A stretch of DNA of 64,000 nt from Cavia porcellus (Eukaryota; Chordata; Mammalia; Rodentia; Caviidae), in contig NW_026947486.1 of NCBI RefSeq assembly GCF_034190915.1, forward strand, positions 80,332,044 through 80,396,043, written 5' to 3'. Below are positions 12,261-24,745 of the stretch, piece after piece; the stretch's first letter is position 1; each line of letters starts with the position of its first letter. The notes under the pieces were generated by a model. That model was not told the DNA's origin, searched no databases, and was given only the letters and a program-made list of their open reading frames with translations. A program made the translations under genes and the position numbers.

Positions 12261-12991
12261 ATTTATGACTGGAACATAAGAGATGATGCAAAGTAGACCA
12301 GGTGGTGGTAGCAGTACAATGAAAAACAATGGAGCTGAAGGAGTCACTCTCTTCCCTACATTTAATTCTAAAAAGTACCCTATGGATATTCCTACTTCCA
12401 TTGTCTTAAGAGGAGTAGAAAATAAAAACCCAGGAGATCTGTTTCTCCAGGAAAGACCATGTGTGTGTACTGGATCTCCTAGACTGACTTTCTGGTCACC
12501 TTTACTGTACTCCTATCTCATTACAGGTTCATAAAAACGTACTACATTTCACTTATATAATTAAGGTCATAGTATATTCTGGGACATGGGACACGCATGC
12601 CTATTGAGAACTTCTAAGAAGTCTCTGCACCCTGTCAAGTGTTCCTGTCAATCATATCTAGAGATTCAGGAGAGGTCTCAAGGTAGAGGTGTCTGGGCTT
12701 TAAATACTGAAAGTCTGATTTACCCATGCTCTGTTGCTATTGCTACTTTTGTGTGCTTTGACCTGTTTATGGTGCTGTTCTGTCTCTCAGTCACCTTTTT
12801 CCATCTGTGACTTATCTTTGTTGGCCATAAACTTTCCCTGAGCACAACTTCCCTTGATCTTCAATAAATGTAGCTGCTTGCTACTTGCTACTAGGTGTAT
12901 ACTTGGCAGTTCTTTCTTTGTCACACACAAGAGCCTGGACTATTACTGACCTGTTCCACAGAAACAGAGTGTTGGGACTGAACCCAGAGTC

Positions 12992-13537
12992 CTTTTTTTT
13001 TATTTTGAAAGTAGTATAATACAACAGAACAAGACAGAATAAAGCCAACTGAGACTGTGTAGTGAAACTGGTACAGAACTTCACAGCAGGCTACCGAGAT
13101 AACAGTAATAAGTATCACAGTTTATTTTGTGACCTTCACAATACTTGTTCTTACAATCACGTATATCAAAATAAAATGAAATACAGAACATTATATAACT
13201 TATCAAAACAGAATATTGAATAAAGCAGTACCATTAATCAGAATAAAGCAAAACAGTAATAAAAATAGTTGCCTTCAAAGAGACGGTAGAAGGAAATCTC
13301 CCTTACTTGCTATGGTCAATCTCCCAAGAGATGTTCAGATTTCTGGTTCCCATTTGCTAATGGAGGGACACAGAAAGGTGGGTAGGGGAAGTGGGATGTT
13401 TGACTCTAGGCCGTGCACCAGTAGGTTCACTATTGCTTAGCAGGGAGGCGAGCTGCTTGCTTGGTTTCCCAGTGTCCTAAGTTCCAACATGGCGTGGATC
13501 TCAGGAGCTGCTGGTGGGGCCACAGTCTGCGACACCG
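12992..13537 (-). mobile_element. Short HAL1-like derivative inside an old ID element
   Basis: Flanked by the 13-bp duplication TGAACCCAGAGTC (12979-12991 and 13538-13550), within a - strand dID remnant (12971-12991 plus 13551-13577). On the - strand it begins with about 270 bases of G+C-richer sequence. It then has AT-rich units like the long copies (GAAGTTCTGTACCAG, GGCTTTATTCTG) and an A tail (AAAATAAAAAAAAA). 546 bp. Confidence 0.7.
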
Positions 13538-13577
13538 TGAACCCAGAGTCTTTACACTGAGCCACATCCCCAGTCTT

Positions 13578-14587
13578 ATACTGTGATGCCTTTGGGATGT
13601 TTGAGGCACATGTCCTAAACTTTCAGGTCCTGGAGCCAAAGGAAGCACAAGCTATGTTTCACAGAGTAATGGTAAATGAAATCATTTCAGAAAAAGAGCT
13701 GAAACCATATGATCTTACATACACTTTATTCAACTATGCAGTTTTTCTTTTACATTTTTAAAATTCACCTTTAAGTTGTTTAGGATATTTCTGTGGTTCA
13801 AATCTCAAAAAATACAAAAAGGCATTCAAGAGTAAACCTCCTCCTTTAATCCGTCCCCACCCAGATGCTCCCACTGTAAGCAAGCAGTAGTGCTAGTTTG
13901 TTCCATGTCCTTCCACATACAGTCTTTGTCATTTTGTTTTATTACCTTCTCAAAGTTTGGATTGAGATTTTTGCAGTGTTTCTCATTTGTTAGTGTACAC
14001 ACTGAAGTATTTGCTCTCTACTTGAAATCTGAGGCTACAGAATAGGTTTTTCCTTCCCAAACACAACTCTGTGAGCCATCCCAGCTCTTAGCATTTTTAA
14101 AGTATTTTTATTTTATCCCTCAAGAACTAAAGCTCTGCATCCAGCTCTAAGCCCTAAGAGGGACCAAAAGATGAGTAAAACCATTGTCATTGCCATGAAG
14201 GGACTTCTTTGTTAGTAGAGGAAATAAGACTACCAATCTGAAAAAGATGACTAGAGAAGATGGTGTGCCCTGGGGGTGTGTGGGACTGGTTTATGCAAAA
14301 TTTCAAATGCCAGGAAAGGTTTGACCTCAGTACTGTTGATCGTCAGGAGTCCAGTGGTTAAATGTCTTGTGGCATCAGCATAGACCTTGATTTCAATAGC
14401 AACTCTGGTCCTTGATCTTTTCTGTTAATTTCTCTGAGCCTCATTTCTTTCTCTGTAATATAAGAAAAATAATTTACTACCACGGATTGGAAAAGATGAT
14501 GAAGATGCCACGCTTGGCATAAAATGAGTACTCAACAAGTAGCTTGACTGAATTCTTTTAGAAGAAACTACATGAAACTCAGAGCCA

Positions 14588-14634
<47 letters not shown>

Positions 14635-15739
14635 GAGTTTTGACAGGATCATGAGCTCGAGGAGTGTGAACTTAGAGAGGGCAAGGACAGGAAACAGAGG
14701 GAGGCTTCACGAATACATGGAAGTTGATGCTGAATCCACGAGGTCAAGCTTTCCAGTTAACTGCTAACGTAGAATAGGGGTGGAGAATCTCTGACAGCTA
14801 ATGAGCATGCTTGTGGTATGTTAAAAATAATGTCTGACAGGATTTGCATGTGTGTGGAGTAGAAGCTGTTGTGGAAAGGGACAGGACTACAGGCCAGGGA
14901 TCTAGTATGAACTGTCATCAAGATGACAGATTTTGAGATCTGGTATGTTGCCGGGCATGGAAGAAAAGGATGAGTTAAAGGTGATCATAGAGTTTACAGC
15001 CAGAGGAACTGGAGCCATACTGTCTTTAAAAATGAACAAAAGAGAGGATTTATTTTGGAGGGGGGTGACAGGGTGATACATGCCAGCTACTCCTTATGGG
15101 CAGCAAGACACCTCAGTGATACAAAACACAGAGTAGGTAGACTGAAGGTGATTGCTGTATATAGAAGGGGACAACTGGATAGGTGGCATATCTTTAGAGA
15201 ATCCTGAGGAGGGAAAGTCACATTGGGCCAGCTCCCCCATTTTTCTCATCCATTAGCATTTGCAACAGAAAAAAAAAATTGTCTTAGAGGACAAAGGAGG
15301 AAGGAGAGTGTGACTTTAGATGTTGACTTGAGATTAGAGACTGTCAAGATTGTCATGGTGAACAGGACAATGACCATGATGATTTTTCCATCTACCATAT
15401 TTTCCAGTTATGTGCCTTCATACAGCCTTGTTTAAAAAAAAAGTTTCTGAGTAGCTCCCTTTGCCCAATAATCAGAACTCAGTGAGGAAAAGGCCTGGGG
15501 TTACACCCTGATCGGTTTTGGAGATAGATTTGGGAGGCCTCAGCTATCACACTGCTTGATAAGCACTAGCACTGGGGTCTGAGGCCACCAGTCCAGAACT
15601 TGCTAAATAGTGAGGACTGAATTGGAGTTAGGGTGAAGCCTTTTGTGATACCAACTTTTCACATCCTCATTATTCTGGTACATTCCAAACTCTCCTGTCA
15701 TGATGGTCTATCTTTCTGTGCTTGTTGCTTAGAAAACAA
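13578..15739. other. Unannotated interval
   Basis: Unique-looking AT-rich sequence apart from a GT microsatellite. No coding exon with splice sites and no clear repeat family were recognised. The same is true of 5527-6077, 6541-7180, 7347-8190, 9063-9779, 10966-11552 and 12267-12970. Confidence 0.4.
14590..14632 (+). repeat. (GT)n microsatellite
   Basis: An uninterrupted GT run of about 42 bases. Confidence 0.95.
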
Positions 15740-16090
15740 CATGGGAAAAAGTACTCAAAGGATAACAAAGAGGACACATTAGTGGAACATCACGTAGAGA
15801 CCAGAGAACTACATAATGTATGACTGCACTAATATAGAATGGTCAAAATGACAGAACTCATAGAAATGAAAAGCAGATTAGTGGTGGTCAGGGATGGGAA
15901 GGTGAAAATGGAGAAGAATTGTTAATGGGCACAAGGTTTTCTTGAAGAGAACTAAAAATGTTCTAAAATTAGAAAGTGGTGATGGTTGCATGACTCTGAG
16001 TTCACTAAAACAATACAAGGCTATACATTTTAAAGGAATGATTTTTATGGTATGTAAATTATATTTCAATAAAGCTGTTACTTTAAAAGA
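15740..16090 (+). mobile_element. Old L1 3' end
   Basis: Landmarks of an L1M 3' region: TGGTGGTCAGGGATGGG, GTGATGGTTGCATGACTC and TATTTCAATAAAGCTGTTA. Decayed and non-coding. Confidence 0.65.
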
Positions 16091-16201
16091 GGTCAGTTAT
16101 GTTTTTGCATTCATGTCTCCTACAAAGCTTACATATATGTATGCACAGCAGAGAGTTGCTACACTCTCACTGTCAAATTGCTTTTAAGAGTCAGTATCAC
16201 T

Positions 16202-16277
16202 AGCTGGGAGTTTAGCTCAGTAGCCTAAGTGCCTGCTTGGCAAGCATGAGGTTGCAAGTTTGATCCCTGGTACCAAA
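16202..16277 (+). mobile_element. ID-type SINE
   Basis: GCTGGGAGTTTAGCTCAGTA to TTTGATCCCTGGTACC. The imperfect duplication GAGTCAGTATCACTA / GAGTTGATATCACTA brackets it. Confidence 0.88.
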
Positions 16278-17381
16278 AAAGAGTTGATATCACTATGTGA
16301 ATATTTAGCAATAGCTTCTGTTTTCTAAATCCCTCTTTGTAGAATTAGGAAACTTTGGGAATGAGATAGAAGTGAGTAAACAAAGGCCTATTTCTCGTAT
16401 AAGGAGGCTAACAGGTAAAAATGTCTTAAGTGAAATCTATTAAAACAAAACCAAAAGCCCAACCAACTCCATAAAAGTTATTAATGAGTGCATGTTTTAG
16501 ATAACCCAGGGTTTCATTGATCTGACATTAGGATGAACTGTGCTCACTTCATTGTTCTGGAATTCTAGGCATGTGCAAAGTTTTCCTCAACATCTACTAC
16601 TGAATTGAACTTCCCATTTTGAATGAGGTACCAAAGATGTTTTCAATGCATGGCCCTACACATATTTTCATTCAAACCACAGTGAAATGATTCCCCCTCA
16701 GAACTATATGAATTTAAGCACCTACCAATCACATGGCACCATAAAAGAACAAGACAGCTTCTCAGACTGCCTTTCCTCTCCGTAACTGCTCACGCAGGCA
16801 TTATTTGTTAAAAGTCCTGTGAAAAGGAAAAGACCGGATGAGAATGTGCCAGAGTCAAGCTTCCCTCCTATCCAAATCTGACTCTGCCACTGGGGCAGGA
16901 TGAGAGTCCTAAACAGCTTTCAGGATTAGTCTTAGTGGAATCGTTTCTAGTCATGCTTAGTCACTCTCATGTCATTTGAATTTCTACCCAAGAGACATGC
17001 CTGGCCAATATTTTTAACAGTGCTATCCACGCCAATGGCTGTCTGCTTTATGATCCTGGAGAACTAATAACAGGGTTCTATTTACAAAGCCTTCAGGCCT
17101 TGTGCATGGCTCTGCCACAAATTCAATGCCCTTCCCACTTTCTGGTGCATTTTCTTTTGTAAAAGGAGGGAGAGAAGTGTGCGTAATTGTTCTCTAAAGC
17201 TCCTCTTTCCAGTTTGACTGACCATGTTACAGTATAAAGAACCATACCTAATGGGAGCATCAACTTAGAAAACGAAATGCAGGAGGAGGTTAACGCTGAG
17301 ATCAGGAATGAGAATCAGTGGGACACCAAAAGGGGCAAGAAGCAAGAAGGCAGGGGTGACTTAGTTTTAAATTTATTTTGG

Positions 17382-17515
17382 CTCCTGGGCTTAATGGTGC
17401 ATGCCTATAATCCCAGCACTTAGGAAGCCGAGATGGGAGATTGCCATGAGTTCAAAAGGGAGCCTGAGGTACCTAGTGAGCTCAAGGCCACCCTGAACTA
17501 CATAATAAAACCCTG
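17382..17515 (+). mobile_element. B1-type SINE
   Basis: TAATGGTGCATGCCTATAAT, CCAGCACTTAGGAAGCCGAG and TAATAAAACCCTGTCTCTCT. It runs into a long microsatellite. Confidence 0.8.
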
Positions 17516-17577
17516 TCTCTCTTTCTCTCTCTGTCTCTGTCTCTGTCTCTGTCTCTGTCTCTGTCTCTGTCTCTGTT

Positions 17578-17667
<90 letters not shown>

Positions 17668-17670
17668 ATT
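17512..17670 (+). repeat. Compound microsatellite (CTGTCT)n (GTCT)n (CT)n (CA)n
   Basis: Four different simple motifs follow one another at the tail of a B1, 158 bases in all. Confidence 0.95.
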
Positions 17671-18286
17671 TATAATAGTGAATTTACACCAAAAAATATG
17701 TAACTAATTTTGAGGGTATTTGTGCTTACATAGGGCAGATGAAGGTGTTTTAGTGACTGGTTAGAAACATTTGCTAAATTCATAACGATTAAAACAACCC
17801 TAGTGGGATTGAGCTCAGAGTTTGTTTAAGGTCATTGAGAGTAGGAATGTTGCGTTGGGCCCTGTCAAATCCCTCCTTTCCAACCTTACTATTGCAGAAC
17901 CAAACCAAACCAAAAAACTTCATTTGCACTCCACAAGTCTCGATGATACTCTATTAATAGGGGCAGGTTTACCGTGGGCCACGCTCTGTGCTAAAACCCT
18001 TGTTTCCATTGAATATGTCCTTCGGCCTTCCCAGCATTTCTAGAAGATAATGACTACATTGCTGTGCCTTTCCTGCAGAGGAGGAAATTGACTCACCTAG
18101 TTGGGGCTCAGCACATTTGTGGAATCTATGAGAGATACCACAAGTTAGAGACATGAGACAGTGAATTCCCTAAAATCTAGACCAGTTTTGTTAACAAAAG
18201 TTATATTAATTATCTAGAATAAAGTCCCTGAAAGGATTGGCAGGAGCTAAGGAAGGCCAAAGACTACTTAATTTTCAAGCTTGAGG

Positions 18287-18410
18287 ATAACTTTTTCTTT
18301 CTTTCTTTTCCTTCTTTCTCTTTTTTCTTTCTTTCATTCTCTCTCCTTTTGCTTCTTTTCTCTGTCTTTCTCTTCCTCTTTCTTTCTATCTTTCTTTCTT
18401 TTTCTTTCAA
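18287..18410 (+). repeat. CTTT-rich polypyrimidine tract
   Basis: About 124 bases of almost pure C/T on the + strand. Confidence 0.9.
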
Positions 18411-18506
18411 ACGGGTTGCATTATGTTGTCCAATTGATCTCAACTCATGGGCTCCAGTCATCCTCTCACCCCAGCTGGGACTAAAGACATACACCACTAC
18501 ATGAAG
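18400..18506 (-). mobile_element. B1-type SINE behind a CTTT-rich run
   Basis: On the + strand GTTGCATTATGTTGTCCAAT, CTCATGGGCTCCAGTCATCC and ACTAAAGACATACACCACTA. A CTTT-rich tract (18287-18410) is the expanded tail. Confidence 0.65.
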
Positions 18507-18799
18507 ATAAATTTTTTATTTTTATACTGTTGTACAACAAAGAAAGCAATGACTTGTGTTTCACAATTTGTGTAAGAGAATAAAGGAACCTTTAACAGTT
18601 TTGTCACGCTTCCCACAATTACCATCTTTCACTCTCGAAAGCAGGAGTGCCATGTGACTCTTGCCATGCCTCCTCAGTGCTTTGTGTGCAACATCAAGAA
18701 ATGGACACCTGCCCTGGAGTAAGGGGATATCTATTTCCAGAACTGAAAGGAAGAAAACAAGTCATTGTAGCCCGGCCTCCCGGCTGCTGCCCCAGCCCT

Positions 18800-21670
18800 A
18801 CCTCCAAGCAAGCCCATAGTAAGAGAAACTACAAAGGAAATCACAGAAATTATGCAAATGTGTGGAAACTTTATAATACACTCTTAAATAAACAATAGGT
18901 TACAGAAGAAATCAAGGAAGAAATAAAATGTTTTCTAGAAGTAAATAATATTGGTACAATATAACAGAATTTATAGGACACTATGAAAGCAGTGCGAAGA
19001 ATTAAATTTATAACTGTGAATGGTTACATCACAAAAACAGAGAAAACTCAAATAAATAATCTAACAATGCTCTTGAAGGTCCTAGAAAAACAAGAAAAAT
19101 ACAAATCCAGTGTTACCACAGGAAGGAAATTATAAAGATCAGAGGAAAATCAAAAAAATTCAGATCAAAAAGCTACACAAAGAATCAGTGAATCAAAGAG
19201 TTGGTGCTTCAAAAGAATAAACAAAATAAACAAACCCTTAGCCAATATAACCAAAAAAAGGAGGAGAAAAAAACCAAATCAATGCAATTAAAATGAAAAA
19301 GGTGAAATCATAACACTGTCAAAATTTTTAAAAAGATTATTAATAACTACTTCACAAACCTGTATATCAAAAAATTGAACAATTCAAAGAAATTGGATGA
19401 ATTACTAAATAGATACAAATCATCAAAAGAGATCTAAGAAGATTTTGAAGTCTTGAATAATCCAGTAATAGGCATTGAAATTGAAACTATAATTTGAAAA
19501 ATACCAACTAAGGAAAGCCCATGTGTAGATGGATTTACTGCTGAATTCTTCAGAACCTTCAGAGAAGATCTAACACCAGTGGTCCTCAAGCACTTTAATG
19601 AAAATTGAAAGATAAGGAGTACTCCAGTGTCATTCCTAGAAGCTAACATTACCCTGATTCCAAAGCCAGACAAGTATCCAACAAAAAAGAGAACTATAGA
19701 TTAATGGCTTTAATTAATATAGATACAAAAATCAGCAACAAGATACTTACAAACAGAATGCATTGAATCAGGAGAAAGGTCATATATCATAACCAAATAA
19801 GCTTCATCCCAGGGATGCAAGAAAAGTTGAACATATGCAAATCAGTAAGTTACTGCATCACATAAACAAAAGCAAGGACAAATATCACATGATCATCTCA
19901 ATAGATGCAGAAAAGTCCTCTGGAAAAAATCAATATCTTTTCAAGATAAAAGAAAATGCTGAAGAAAATAGGTATCAAAAAACCTTATCTCAATCTGATA
20001 AAAAAAACCAAGTAAGGTAAACTTACTGCCAACATTATATTAAATGGAGAAAAATTGCAACTGTTCTCTCTAAAATCAGGAAAGATGAACAAGACATGGA
20101 TATCCCCTATAGCCATTCCTGTTCAACATAATACTCAAAACACTAGCTACAGCAATTAGGCAAGAGAAAGAATTAAAAGAGATATGGATAGGAAAGGAAG
20201 AAATCAAATTATCATTATTTGAGAATGTCATGGTCCCCTACATAGAAGACCAAAAAAATCCACTAAAAAACTCTTAGAAATAATAACAAATTTAATAATG
20301 AGTCAGGGTGCAAAATCAATACACAAAAATAAATAGCATTCCTGTACACTAATGATGAACCCACTCAGAAAGAAATCAGGAAAAAAATACCATTCACAAT
20401 AGCATTAAGAAAAATTACATAACTACTTATGAATTAACTTAATTAAAGAAATGAAAGATGACTATAGTAAAAATTAAAATACCTGAGAAAGGAAATCATA
20501 GAGAACATCACAAACTGAAAAGATAGCTCCTGTCCTAGAGACGTAGAACCAATATAGTCAAAATGGTCATACAGTATCTCCCAAATTGATACATACGAGT
20601 TTAATGCACAGAAAGTCAAAATACAAACAATATTCTTCACAGAACTTGGGAAAACAATCCTAAAATTCATATAGAACCAGAAGAGACTCAATAGCAAATG
20701 CAGCCCTACGTAACAAGAGCAAAGCAGGAGGCATCGCAATCCAAGACTTGATGTTACAAATCTACAGTGATAAAAAGAGTTTGGTACTGGCACAAAACCG
20801 GATATGAGGGTCAATAGAACAGATCAGACGGTACAGAAACAACCTCAAGTACATTCAACTGAACATTGATAAATGCTCCAAAAGCACACACTAGAGGAAG
20901 GTTAACCTCTTTAACAAATGGTATTGTGAAAACCAGCTATCCACATGTATGAGACTAAATCTAGGCTGGTATCTCTCACCATGTATTAAACTACAACCAA
21001 AATAGGTCAAGGAACTAAATGTTAAAACAGAAACACTTGACAGGAAGATAAAATAGGTAAAACTCTTGAAATTATAGGTTTTCTGAAGAACTTTCTAAAC
21101 AAAACTTCAGTGGTGCAAGAAATAATACCAAGTGTCAACAAATGGAATCATATCAGATTTTTAAAAAGAAACCATCCTCAGAGTGAAAAGACAACCTATA
21201 AAATGGGGGGAAAATTGGTAGCTTTCCAGGGCCAGGGATTTAGCTCAGCAGCTCAAGCACTTGCCTGGTTAAGCGTGGGGTTGTGAGTTAGATCCCTGGT
21301 ACCAAAATAAATCAATAAATAAAAATAAAGACAGGTATTTCTACCACAGACTCCCCCAAATAAATTACCCAATCAAACAAGAGGCATAAAATTAACAGAT
21401 ACTTCACAGAAGAAGTACAAAAGGTCAATAAATACATGAAGCAATGATCAATATAACTGGACACTGGAGAAATAGAAATCTAAACAACACTGAGATTATT
21501 CTTACCCCCAAAAAAGTGGCCTTCATCAAGAAATCAAATTAATAACAAATTCTGGTGCAGTTGTGAGAAAAAAGATACTCTTCTACATCACTGGCAGACA
21601 TTTAAATTGGCACAACCATTATACAAATCGCTATAGAGATTTCTCAGAAAACTAAAACCAAATATTCCAT
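18800..21670 (+). mobile_element. Old L1 ORF2 tract
   Basis: Long A-rich sequence with L1 ORF2 landmarks in order: GGTTACAGAAGAAATCAAGG, GAATCAAAGAGTTGGTGCTT (before the RT), ATAAGCTTCATCCCAGGGAT, then CATAGAAGACC and the C-terminal part near 20640-20760 (ATAGAACCAGAAGAGACTC). Many stops and frameshifts are present. An ID SINE interrupts it at 21227-21325. Confidence 0.75.
21227..21325 (+). mobile_element. ID-type SINE inside old L1
   Basis: GGGCCAGGGATTTAGCTCAG to TTAGATCCCTGGTACC, with an AAATAAATC-like tail. Confidence 0.85.
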
Positions 21671-22424
21671 TTGTCCCAGTTTAGGGAAGGAGTCCATAGT
21701 GAGACACTCTCATGAGTTACTGGTAGAGACACCCATTAACATACTTAAGTTACTTAAGTGTATTAAAAATATTAGCAATTTTCAAGTCAAAAATTCTGTT
21801 TTAAGACATCATCATAGGAAAAATCTCAGTATTTATTCATTACAAGGACAATGTAATGAAACAGCGATGGCGCATACAGTTGGGCTAGGAAGAACGACAA
21901 GGAGGACAAGGAGGTGACGGGGCAGGAGGGGGGAGAAGAGAGGAAATTGTACTTTCCCCAAATGACTTATTTTCTCCAATAGATCTTATCTTGCCCTGTG
22001 AGTGCCACAGCAGTCATTTGATCTAAGGCCTCCGGCTATGTCCAAAAAAGTGTGGGAAGATTCTGCTTTCCAGTCTGGCTCAAGGACAGGACAAGAACTA
22101 GTGTGGTCATGACTTAGACTCAATTTATAATTTGTGGTTCCTAACAAATAGACCAGGTTGAATATTCTAGAAATTTATATAGGTAGAATCACACAATATA
22201 TCTATATTTTTTGTCCCCAAGTACTTCATATTTTGATGCTACCACAGAGTATATTTTTTATTTTTCTGATTGTTCATTGCTATTACTTAGAAATAAAATT
22301 GATATTCATATCAGTCTTATATATTTCCATCTTTCTAACTCATTAATTCTAGTCACTTATTTGGAGAATCACTGGATTTTCTACACAGGCCATCATGTCA
22401 CCTGTATATAAAAATAGATTTCTA

Positions 22425-22505
22425 GGCTGGAGGTGTAGCTCAATGGTAGAGTATTTGCCTAGAATGTACAAGGCTCTGGGTTCAATTCCTGGCATGGAGA
22501 AATAG
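22425..22505 (+). mobile_element. ID-type SINE, older subfamily
   Basis: GGCTGGAGGTGTAGCTCAAT, GGTAGAGTATTTGCCTAGAA and GGGTTCAATTCCTGGCAT. It has the GGTAGAG form rather than the GGCATAAG form, closer to the general rodent ID consensus. Confidence 0.82.
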
Positions 22506-22617
22506 TTTTTACTTTTCCCTTTCAAAATGTTGTTTCAAAAGAGACCAACAATACTGTCTTCTTACTGTTTATGTGCAGTTAAAGAATAGACAATAGGATT
22601 TAACCAGAGTTACACTT

Positions 22618-24090
22618 TTGAAAAAATGTTTCTGCTGGTAGAAATGTAAATTCATATAGCCACTATGGAAATCGGTATACAGGGTCCTAAAAAAAAAATA
22701 GAACAATTATTTGATCCAGCTGAAGCAATCATTTGATCCACCTGAAGCAATAAATTCAGTGTACCTTACAGATAAATGAACCCCCATGTTTATTACAGCA
22801 CAATTCACAATAGCCAAGATATGGAACTATCCTAGATTCCAATCAGCAGATGAATAGGTAAAAGAAATGCAGCATATACATACAATGGAGTATTATTCAG
22901 CTGCAAAGAAGAATGAGGGGGGACAGCCAGACCCCAGCCTTTCCTTGTGAGTCAGTGCCATTCCTGGACTGTGGGGAAGAGAAAAAGGATTCACCAAGAA
23001 GCAAGCCCTCCCTGCAAACCAGCGCCATATGCAGGCCACCATCAGCGGATAGACAGCCAGACCACAGCCCTTTCCAGTGCACAGGCTGGGAAACAAGAGC
23101 CACCCTCCCAGTCTCTGTAAGCAACTGGCTGATCCTGAGAAAACACAGGCTGCGATGATACCTATTGAGGTGAAATGCAGTTTGATGTTTGTGGTGTTTT
23201 GGTGTTTCACTGACCTTGCAAGTCTAGGGCCAGTGGTCTGATCATCTATTCAGAGGATAGAGGTACACAGTGTGGCATCTAGGGGTATCGTCTTCTGAAG
23301 GTGATGGCCATTGTTAATTCCTCATTATCTTCTTTTGAAGTCCTGTGTCATTTTCATTGTTTTGGTGAGTTGGGTTTTATTCTGCTTTTTTATTTTCTTA
23401 TACCTGATGGCATGGGAAGCTACTTCAAAAATAGCAAGATATATTATGGTAGCCATTTTCGATTTACTATTGTCTTGTATTGAAGTCCTTTATTGCATTC
23501 ATTGTTTTTATTGGTTCTATTCTGTCCTTGATTTTTACTATGTCTGAAGGTATCTGCAACTATGTTGAAGACAAGAGGTATTAAGGTAATTATAGCTGAT
23601 TTCATATTATTTTGAAGTTCTGTGTCACTTGCACTGGTTTGTTTTAATTGGTTTTATTCTGTTTTATTTTGCTTGATTTATCCTCTTTAAAATAAAATAA
23701 AATAGAAGAATGAAGTCATTTCATCAATAGATCTGGGAAGTTTCACATTGAACAAAATAAGCCAGACTCAAAAGGAGAAATATGTAATCTTTTCCTTAAC
23801 ATATGGACTCCAAAACTGATAACAAAGTGATAGAAGAAACAGTATTATTAGACAAGAGGAAGGGGATAAAAGAAAAGGGAGGGCATACAAGAGTGGGTAG
23901 TGGGAATACAGACTTGAGCAACATATGTTATTATATATTGATACTGCTTAAAAATGTACAACTCAGGAAAATGGTGAATGAAGTGCACAGAGGTATAAAA
24001 ATGACAAAAGCATGTTATTTGTTTAAAAAGAGCTCTTATAATACCGTAGACACGGTTTATTTCATAAGAAAATCAGAAATAAAAAAAAAG
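22618..24090 (+). mobile_element. Second L1 3' fragment, split by a nested insertion
   Basis: 22618-22916 carries L1 3' ORF2 sequence (ATTCATATAGCCACTATGGA, CAATAGCCAAGATATGGAA, ATGGAGTATTATTCAGC). It resumes at 23704 with GAAGTCATTTCATC and AACAAAATAAGCCAGACTC. It overlaps in L1 position with the end of the 18.8-21.7 kb tract, so it is a separate insertion. Confidence 0.7.
22917..23703 (+). mobile_element. Short HAL1-like derivative nested in an old L1
   Basis: Bounded by AGAAGAATGA (22907-22916 and 23704-23713), and it splits an L1 3' region. The first 250 bases are G+C-richer and unrelated to L1 ORF2. The rest carries three units like those of copy B (TTTTGAAGTCCTGTGTCATT, TAGCAAGATATATTATGGTA, GACAAGAGGTATTAAGGTAA) and ends in (AAAAT)n. 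No ORF1 is present. Either an internally deleted copy or a distinct non-autonomous element. Confidence 0.7.
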
Positions 24091-24277
24091 AAAAGTTTTC
24101 CTCTGATTTGACCTTATTTAGGCATAGGATGCATGGGAAAAAAGTCATCATATTATGACTAACATAAGAAATAAGCTGTAAAATGAGAATTATTTTTAAA
24201 ATATATACCAGAAGGTGGTTATCCAATGTAATGGTATGTGTCTCCAAATACCTTTGTTTTGTATTTGTTTGTTTGTT

Positions 24278-24350
24278 TTGGTACCAGGGATTAAACTCAC
24301 AACCTCGAACTTACCAGGCAGGTGTTTGGGCAGCTGAGCTAAATCTATGG
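24278..24350 (-). mobile_element. ID-type SINE
   Basis: On the + strand GGTACCAGGGATTAAACTCA to GCAGCTGAGCTAAATC, the reverse of the ID head. Confidence 0.82.
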
Positions 24351-24449
24351 ACTCAAATACTTTTGTAATATTATCATTTTTCAGGACATTTTGGATCACT
24401 TATTTTAGAATTTGTTATACAGTGTTTTTTAAGATCATAATCCTGGAGG

Positions 24450-24592
24450 GCCAGGGATTTAGCTCAGTGGTGTAAGCACCTACCTGGCAAGTGTGAGGTC
24501 ATAAGTTCCATCCCCTATACCAAAAGAAGAAGAAGGAGAAGAAAGAAAAGAAGAAGAAGAAGAAGAAGAAGAAGAAGAAGAAGAAGAAGAAA
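24450..24592 (+). mobile_element. ID-type SINE with (GAA)n tail
   Basis: GGCCAGGGATTTAGCTCAGT to CATCCCCTATACC, then a GAA-rich run at 24525-24592. Directly followed by a B1. Confidence 0.85.
24525..24592 (+). repeat. (GAA)n microsatellite
   Basis: The tail of an ID SINE expanded as GAA, purine-only. Confidence 0.9.
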
Positions 24593-24596
24593 TAGA

Positions 24597-24745
24597 CAAA
24601 TATGGTGGCACACATCTGTAATGCCAACACTCAGGAGGCTGAGACAGAAGGATTGTTGTGAGTTCAAAATCAGCCTGGGCTACAAAGTGAGTTTAAGGCC
24701 AGTCCAAACTCCATAGTGAGACCCTGTCTCAAAAAGACAAAAAAA
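24597..24745 (+). mobile_element. B1 SINE
   Basis: TATGGTGGCACACATCTGTA, CAGGAGGCTGAGACAGAAGG, CCATAGTGAGACCCTGTCTC and an A tail. 7SL-derived. Confidence 0.85.

Noticed and set aside
17391..17675. Open frames of Cys/Val, Arg/Glu or Leu/Cys repeats
   Set aside because: Translations of the microsatellite.
20443..20814. A 123-codon - strand frame with hydrophobic stretches
   Set aside because: It is the reverse of decayed L1 ORF2 and A-rich on the other strand, so it is T-rich and hydrophobic by composition.
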